Source: Corydoras sp. C115
Taxonomy: Eukaryota > Chordata > Actinopteri > Siluriformes > Callichthyidae
Direction: 5' to 3'
Assembly: GCA_019802505.1 (NCBI GenBank)
Contig: JAFMOC010000007.1
Location: forward strand, 3,133,001 to 3,197,000
Length of the DNA stretch: 64,000 nucleotides
The stretch's first letter is position 1. Each line of letters opens with the position of its first letter. The position numbers and the translations under genes were made by a program. Below the pieces are notes generated by a model. It did not search any database. It was not told the origin of the DNA and saw nothing but the letters and a program-made list of their open reading frames with translations. Shown piece after piece: positions 57,695 to 64,000 of the stretch.

Positions 57695-58250
57695 GCCTCC
57701 CTTCATTTACATTTAGTCATTTAGCAGACACTTTTATCCAAAGTGACTTACAAATGAGAACATTACAAGTCAGAAGTTATGCAGAAAACCAACTATACTG
57801 TAAATTTATCAAATCTGATTGTTATTTGATGCTGCGCCCCCCCCCCCCCCCCTTTTTTTTTTCTTTTCTTTTTCTTCTTTACAACAGGTATTTGTTAAAG
57901 AGTTGTGTCTTCAGTAGTTTCTTAAAACTGCTTAGTGATTCTGCCTTACGGACTGCTTATTGATTCTCCCTTCCCCTCGTTCACTTCAAAGAGCCGACTC
58001 TTAAAGCCAGATCGTTCGCGACCAACTCATCTCTAGTCTGTACAAAATGGTAGAGCGCAAACGAAGTCATGTGTGGAGCCATATCAGCTCCACAAACAGC
58101 CGAGATGATGTGTGTGGGAAAACCATAAGGAGTTGTGGCAACACAACAAACCTTTAGTTATATAACCTATATTATAAACCACAAGGCCAAATATGAGGCT
58201 TTTAGGATTATGCGACCCCCCCAGGCACTGCATCCCCACTATTTGAGAAG
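57480..58250. mobile_element. Foreign insertion inside L2 ORF2, including hAT-like ends and a (GT)n run
   Basis: L2 text stops after gagacaaaaggaaggtt and resumes at about 58,250 (ctcttttttagatacggggt); about 200 bp of ORF2 are missing. The inside has gagttggctccttcggctcc at left and gagccgactcttaaagccag and gttcgcgacc at right, words common to a fish hAT MITE family, plus a (GT)n run (57,637-57,681), and a dispersed repeat with a C/T run (57,697-57,860). Confidence 0.6.
57697..57860 (+). repeat. Dispersed fish repeat, copy 1
   Basis: Reads catttacatttagtcattta, gcagacacttttatccaaag, tgacttacaaatgagaacat and ends in a C run and T run. The same text recurs at 61,295-61,450, so it is a mobile repeat family; class not determined. 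Confidence 0.7.
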
Positions 58251-61033
58251 GACTGAATTAATGTTACAAGCTCTTTTTTAGATACGGGGTTAAAGGTATT
58301 TAAGTCTTGTATTATATTATTTTCTCTACCACCAAATTTTTCAGACATCGATGAGTGTTGGTTATTGATTACGCTACACGATGCATTAGATTATTTAAGT
58401 TTTCAATTTTATCACTAAAGAAATTCATGAAATAATTGCTGAACTGTGAGTGAATCTGTGAATCTGATTCAGTAGTACTTCGAGTTAGTTTGGCAATGGT
58501 ACTAAAGAGGAATCTTTGGTTGTTTTTGTTGTTCTCTATTAATTCAGAATAATATTTCGTCTTCGCCGCATTGAGTGCATGTTTGTACTCAGTCATACTG
58601 TCCTTCCATGCAAACCTAAATACCTCTAATTTAGTTTGTCTCCATTTATGCTCCATGGTTCTAGTGGTTTGTTTTAGGGCACGTGTTTGATCATTAAACC
58701 ATGGAACAAGTCTTTTATCTTTAATCATTTTTAGTTTAAGTGGAGATACACTGTCTTAAGGTTGTAGAAAACACGTGTTTAAGATATTCAGCTTTGTTTA
58801 CAAGTTCATCGGGTCCTGATGCTGGTTTAATGTTTAATTCAGGTAAATGTTGTAGGAATGAAACAGCAGTAGAGGGAATGATTGTACGCTTCATATTATA
58901 TTGTGGTTTAATGACTGGATCAATATCAATTTCTAAATTGTAGGTTATCAAGATCAGAGATGACCTCACTTAGTGGAGCAATAGTTAAATTATTAATGTT
59001 AATACCATGTGATAAAACTAAGTAATGTATTTTTACAGCGATGTGTTTCACCAACCACACTTTGAGTAAAACGCATGGAATCGAGGATGGAATTTAAATG
59101 AGTCTAGTGGGTTTTCAAAGTGGACATTGAAGTCACCAACTATTAAGGCCTTTTCTAATGAGATTACTATGTTAGAAAGAAATTCACCAAATTCTTTAAT
59201 AAATTCTGTATATGGGCCTGGAGGGCGGTATACGGTAATAAGTTGCATTAGATTGGATTTATTCTTTATTGAAGATGAACTGTTGAGTACAAAAGCTTTG
59301 AAGGATTTTGACTCATACTTATTATTAAGTGTTACATTTATGTTTTCTTTATAGATCGTAGCCACTCCACCTCCTCGTCCACTAGGACGTGGTTTATGAG
59401 CATAAGTATAACCAGGTGGAGAGTCATCATTTAATGCTAAGTATTCATTGGCCCTTATCCAGGTTTCTGTGAGACAAAAGACATTTAGGAAGTTATCAGT
59501 AATTATTTCTTGAACTAGAGCTGATTTTGAAGAAAGTGACCTAATGTTTAATAACCAATTTTTAACTTAAAAATGTTTCTTACATTACTTGATATAGTAT
59601 TGATATAATTAGATTTTTTTGCCACACTTTTTGGACTCTTTTATTTTTTTGCTCACTGCGATACTTGATAACTGTCTTAATGGTATGGGACCTAGTTATT
59701 GTGGGTGACGACTCCTGGTAGTTTGCAGGCAGTTGGTTAGGCCATTCTGTCTGCTGCCTGGCCTTGGCTCTGAATTGTAAATTTTTATTCCTATCTGAAG
59801 AAAAAAAACCTATCGGCTATGTTATGTGACATGAACGCAGCACCCTCCCGGGAAGGATGGATGCCGTCCCATTTCAAAAGGCCAGGCCTTCCCTCAAAAG
59901 TAGAACAATTATCAATAAAGGCAATATTGTTTTCTGAGCACCACTTAGACATCCAGCAATGCAGTGACTATAACCTGCTGTAGGTTTCGCCGCCACACCT
60001 AATTGATAGGGGACCAGAGACAACTACTTCATCAGACATCATTGCAGCGGTTCCCCACACCTCTTTAGCATTAGCCTTAGTAATCTCTGACTGCTAGAGA
60101 CGAACATCATTAGTGCCAACGTGGATAACTATTGTAGAGAACGAGCGTTTAGCATTAGCCAGCACTTTGAGGTTCGCCCTGATGTCTGGAGCCCTGTCCC
60201 CCGAGATGCACTGGACTATGGTTGCTGGGGTCTCTAAGGGGGTAGCTATTCGCACGTGCTTGAGCTGAGAGTCGCCAATAACCAGAGCACTTTTAGCAAC
60301 CGGTCACTCAGTGGGTGAGTCACTGAGTGGGGAAAACCGATTGGACACGTGGATCCTAGAAGAGTGATGCTCAGTTCTATTTCTATGTTGCCTGGTCGTC
60401 ATCCACTCACCCTGTTGCGAGGGCTCTAAAGCCAGAGATTTAGGACCTCATCCTGTGGCATTCGGGCTGGCTAAACTGGTCCCTGACACATCTTCTCTAA
60501 CATGACCCTGTTCTAAAACCCGAATGCGCTCTTCTAGCACTGAAATCTTCTCAATGACTAGGCTACACTTCTCACAGGCTGAATTATCAGTAGGGCATGT
60601 AACCAGAGGGGAACGTGCCATTGTAAATTTTATATATAAATGAAGAAAAACTTAGCTTTGGGTGGGTAGAGATGTAAGGTTAGGTCCCCTGGTACAGCTG
60701 ATGATGAAACAAAGCAGTGGCAGCAGCAGCTGGTGGAGATCCAACTCTAGTAAATCTGGCTGTATTAGCTTCGGATAGTGTTTGAGTCCTGCAGGTTCTC
60801 ACAATGCGTTGTGTGAAGATCAGCATCGAGTCCAATAAAATTCGATCCGAAAATCCGAACAGTTGAACCCGGCGACACAGATCAGAGGACAGCTCTTTTA
60901 TAAATATAGGCTATTATTTTTAAAAGAAGCGGGTAATAAATGCAGCAGTGTTGGCAGCAAACGACCACGTTAGTGAGCAAAAAGTGCTAGCGTTAGCGGT
61001 GAAACACGCTAGCAACAACACAGCGATTTGGAA

Positions 61034-61729
61034 TATTGATTATTAATCAATACGACTCCACCTCCTCCTTAACCTCATTATTCTCACCTACAGGCAATCT
61101 CCTGGCAATCTACTTAAACCCTTTGTTTCCTCCACTTCAGCAAATTGGTTTACCAAACCACGCAGGTCTTCTGTGTATGCTTTATATGATATTTACCATT
61201 TGCCTTTCTTTCCCAGTTGCTCCTTATTGTTCTTCTTGTCCTGTCTCCTGAACCCGTCTTCAAAGCCATACCTTGTCTCATTACTGCTACTCATATTTAC
61301 ATTTACATTTGATCATTTAGCAGACGCTTTTATACAAAGCGACTTACAAATGAGAACACCACAAGTCAATAGTTATGGAGAAAACACTGTAGAATTATCA
61401 AACCTGAACATTTTCTTATCCTGCTCCCCCATCCCCCCCCCCCCTTTTTTTGGGGGGGAAGATCATTCCACCATTTTGCAGTGGTGAACGCCACAGAGTA
61501 AGAATTAGATCCTCGGTGAGGTGGAATCACCAGGTGACAATCATCACTAGAGTGAAGTGAATGAGCCGGAGTTTATTTTGAAAACATAGAGTGAAGGTAA
61601 GAGGGGCAGATCCAGAAATGGTCCTATAGGCCAGAGTCACCAATATTATTGTCTTACTCCAATTAAACTTTGCATTCTATCCGGCATCTGTGTGAATTGT
61701 GTTTGAAAAAATCCTGGTTCCTCCTTACA
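61034..61729 (+). mobile_element. Second piece of the gypsy 3' LTR, itself interrupted
   Basis: Resumes the LTR text at about tacgactccacctcctcctt, matching the 5' LTR at 51,065 onward (ctacttaaaccctttgtttc; cctgtctcctgaacccgt), and ends near ggttcctccttaca. A foreign block at about 61,288-61,650 interrupts it; it begins with the dispersed repeat seen at 57,697. After the block, ttactccaattaaactttgc continues the LTR. Confidence 0.8.
61295..61450 (+). repeat. Dispersed fish repeat, copy 2
   Basis: Close match to 57,697-57,860 (catttagcagacgcttttat; gcgacttacaaatgagaaca), again ending in a C run followed by T. It lies inside the gypsy 3' LTR. Confidence 0.7.
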
Positions 61730-61939
61730 CATCTTAACACCAGTGTGGTAAAGGATTTAGCTGGATTTAGGAAAAGCCACGTTTGATCTACAAAATGTAC
61801 ACCTTCATGTGCTTTTGTCATTTACTTGTAGATGTATGTGGTCTACAAGTCTACCTATGGTCTGTTTCCTAACCTATGGTTCCCAAGCCCGTTTGTCAGA
61901 GCATGGACCTGAAGCCTGTCCACTGAAGCTCTGCCCTTA

Positions 61940-62085
61940 AGCCTGTCCATGTCGCAGGGCAGCCGTCACACCACTTAACCAGAGGTTGACATCTATGCCA
62001 TGTTGCCAGAGGGCAACCTCCACATCACATCGCCAAAGGGTGGCCTCCACACCACTTCGCCAAAGGGCATCCTCCACACCACACC
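61940..62085 (+). repeat. Short degenerate minisatellite
   Basis: About four imperfect units of roughly 33 bp built on cc(a/t)ccacaccactt-cgcca and aagggcatcctcc. It lies directly upstream of the probable LTR at 62,113 and could be the end of a retroelement's internal region. Confidence 0.6.
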
Positions 62086-62112
62086 TTTGCATGCCCGTTA
62101 GAGGGGAGGAAT

Positions 62113-62470
62113 TGTCACAGGTGCCCTTAACACCGCATTAAGAACTGTTTTAGTTAGTTTGAGTTTAGTTCTTGATGGTTCTATTAATTGGTTTGGTAAT
62201 TAACCGATTCCCTGAAGGCCATGTTTAAGTTAATTAACATCAGCTTTGTTTTAGTTTGTAGCTTATGTTATTTGGTCTTATGTCTGTTCCCTTACCTATT
62301 TAATTCTTATCTTAGACCGCTGTCATTCATAGGTCATCAGTTATTTTTTAATGTTCTGATCTGTGTAGTGTTCTGATCTTTTGGTGTTAATAGTAGCAGT
62401 CTATATTTTTTGATTGTTGCCTGGCATTCTGTGTGCATTACTGCACTGCTCACACTGACCAACCCTAACA
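62113..62470 (+). mobile_element. Probable solo or 3' LTR
   Basis: A purine-rich tract GAGGGGAGGAAT (62,101-62,112) is followed by TGTCACAGGTGCCC; the segment ends ACCAACCCTAACA. Polypurine tract plus TG...CA edges are typical of a gypsy-type 3' LTR. No second LTR or protein of this element is in the window. Confidence 0.5.
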
Positions 62471-62773
62471 TTATATTGATTATTAATCAAGTGTGCCAAA
62501 AAGGGTCTGATTAGGATAAAGCAAACAGCAGCTTTTACTCCTAGCTCCTAAAATTGTAAGATAAAAACAAGTTACAGCTGCTGATTAAAAAGCAAGTGAA
62601 TCAAGGAAAAAACACTTTGCAGTGAATCCACTACTACACAGCATTCAGCCTGGCACTTGGATGCAAAATACATGGTACGGCAGTTTAAAATGTTTTTTAA
62701 ATGGACATCATAATGATTTTAGTGCATAATAAATTATATAGTAACCAGGTAACTTACTATGTAAGTCTCGTTA

Positions 62774-63726
62774 AAGTTAAATATGGTGTCCCACAAGGGT
62801 CAGTTCTGGGTCCACTCCTATTTGCATTATATATGCTTCCATTGGGATCAATTATTCGTAAACATGGAATCAGTTTCCACTCATATGCAGATGATACACA
62901 GTTATATGTTTCAGCTAACCCTAATGATGGTTGTTCAGTCACTAAGCTCGAGGACTGCATCCAAGATATTAAAATGTGGATGTCAAAAAACTTCCTACTG
63001 CTAAATTCTGATAAAACAGAGTTTCTGATAGTTGGACCCAAGGACAAAATTAACAAAGCTTCTAACACTATGTTAAACCTTGATAACTCTTTAATTAGAC
63101 CCAGTTCATCTGTAAATAATCTCGGTGTCATTATTGATTCAGATCTCTCCTTTACAAAGCACATTAGCAATATTACTAGAATTGCATTTTTTCACCTTCG
63201 TAACATTTCAAAGCTACGAAATATCCTCTCCCTCCAAGATGCAGAAAAACTAATTCATGCTTTTATTACCTCAAGGTTAGATTATTGTAATTCACTTCTG
63301 ACAGGATGTTCTAATAAATCATTACATAAATTACAACTTGTGCAGAATGCTGCAGCTAGAGTTTTAACTAAAACCAGAAAGTTTGATCATATAGCTCCTG
63401 TGTTATCAAACTTGCACTGGCTACCAGTTAAGTTTCGTATCGAGTACAAAATTTTATTAATAACATATAAAATTTTACATAACCAGGCTCCACAGTATCT
63501 GAGTGAGCTGATTCAATTGTACCAGCCGACACGTGAGCTCCGATCTCAAGGTGCTGGTCTACTCTTAGCTCCTAGAATAAATAAAATTACTGCTGGTGGA
63601 AGAGCGTTCTCCCACAAGGCTCCTCAACTCTGGAATAGCCTTCCAGTTACTGTTCGTGATTCTGAATCACTATTAATCTTTAAAAATAAATTAAAAACAC
63701 ATTTATTTAATCTTGCATTTAACTAA
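62774..63726 (+). pseudogene. L2 ORF2 C-terminal part (truncated reverse transcriptase)
   Basis: Begins VKVKYGVPQGSVLGP and includes the HSYADDTQLY active site and the whole C-terminal region, but lacks the endonuclease and the first RT blocks, so it cannot work. No start codon of its own belongs to the element; upstream residues come from flanking DNA. Confidence 0.9.
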
Positions 63727-64000
63727 TCCCCTGTAGATAAAGATGTAGATCTCAGACTTGGCTGTGTTGGGGGGGTAATCTCTGATCAGTGTATGCTGTC
63801 GTTTCACCTCTTCACCCACCTCATCATTAATGGGGGGGGTGTGGCGCTGGAATGATGCTGTTCCGGGGCGCCATCTCAACTATGTAGAGTCTGCAGTATC
63901 TGCCTCTTTTAGTTATGCTGCTCTAGTCAGTGATGCCAGAGTCACATGCTGCACTGTGTCAATTAATTAATTATTAATTAAATGCCGTGCTTTATTATTA
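62774..64000 (+). mobile_element. Third L2-type LINE, 5'-truncated, runs off the window
   Basis: From 62,774 the sequence equals the intact element from about 47,188 on with very few changes (e.g. IAPVL for ITPVL, KFRIEYK for KFCIEYK, LLITYK for LLITCK). Its ORF2 part is open to the stop at 63,726, followed by the shared 3' UTR. The break lies in the RT domain just before VPQGSVLGP, the usual outcome of incomplete reverse transcription. Its 3' end and target duplication lie beyond the window. Confidence 0.93.

Larger units (their letters stand above)
53807..61033 (-). mobile_element. Second L2-type LINE, near full length but decayed, inserted in the gypsy 3' LTR
   Basis: On the minus strand: the 5' region starts near 61,033 (about 80 bp shorter than the intact copy), ORF1 remnants 60,621-59,750, ORF2 remnants 59,560-58,250 and 57,479-56,190, then the 3' UTR and tail to 53,807. 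Recognisable ORF2 words: LVLLDLSPAFGTIDHN (two changed residues), VPQGSVLGPLLFALYM, HSYDTQLY (the YADD site has lost residues). Many stops and indels. Insertions: Tc1 at 54,104-55,719 and foreign sequence replacing about 200 bp of ORF2 at 57,480-58,250. Confidence 0.9.

Overview
The window looks like nuclear DNA of a ray-finned (teleost) fish. Genes are split by introns with GT-AG signals. The DNA is AT-rich with long AC/AT microsatellites, and it carries a typical fish repeat load: L2-type LINEs with an esterase ORF1, a Tc1 element, tRNA-headed SINEs, hAT MITEs, an L1/Tx1-type LINE tail, and a Ty3/gypsy element with a chromodomain. The species was not determined.

Region 1 (1-8,030) holds a decayed Thr/Ser-rich mucin-type exon built on 156-bp repeats. 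It is broken by stops, frameshifts, an L2 3' fragment and a small perfect palindrome. An L2 fragment and gene-free AT-rich DNA follow.

Region 2 (8,038-34,180) is the main gene: a very large membrane mucin on the + strand. I assembled 22 coding exons (8,154 to 34,130) whose splice phases all agree. Their lengths sum to 13,296 nt, or 4,431 residues plus stop. Two 29-nt coding pieces plus the start of exon 3 make a signal peptide. Exon 3 (11,074-21,766) is a single 10.7-kb exon of about 70 repeats of 51 residues, roughly 60% Thr+Ser. Four SEA-like extracellular cassettes of identical exon sizes (206/122/62/about 144 nt) follow, then a transmembrane helix and a short Cys-rich, basic tail ending in a YxxF-type motif. 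Cassettes 1-3 come from tandem duplication. The duplication joint made a new in-frame linker exon, and cassette 2 looks like a crossover product of cassettes 3 and 1. Each duplicated cassette also keeps an alternative last exon with an in-frame stop, which could give a secreted form or be a dead exon.

Region 3 (34.2-43.6 kb) has no host gene I can support. It contains several tRNA-headed SINEs with clear target duplications, two hAT MITEs with perfect 8-bp duplications, very long AT/GT/CT microsatellites, and a nested set of inverted repeats.

Region 4 (43,683-48,837) is an apparently intact L2-type LINE with both ORFs open and a perfect target duplication of about 25 bp.

Region 5 (51.0-61.7 kb) is a nest: a Ty3/gypsy remnant whose 3' LTR was split by a second, decayed L2 (minus strand), itself hit by a Tc1 element and other insertions. 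A probable solo LTR (62.1-62.5 kb) and a third, 5'-truncated L2 running off the window end follow.
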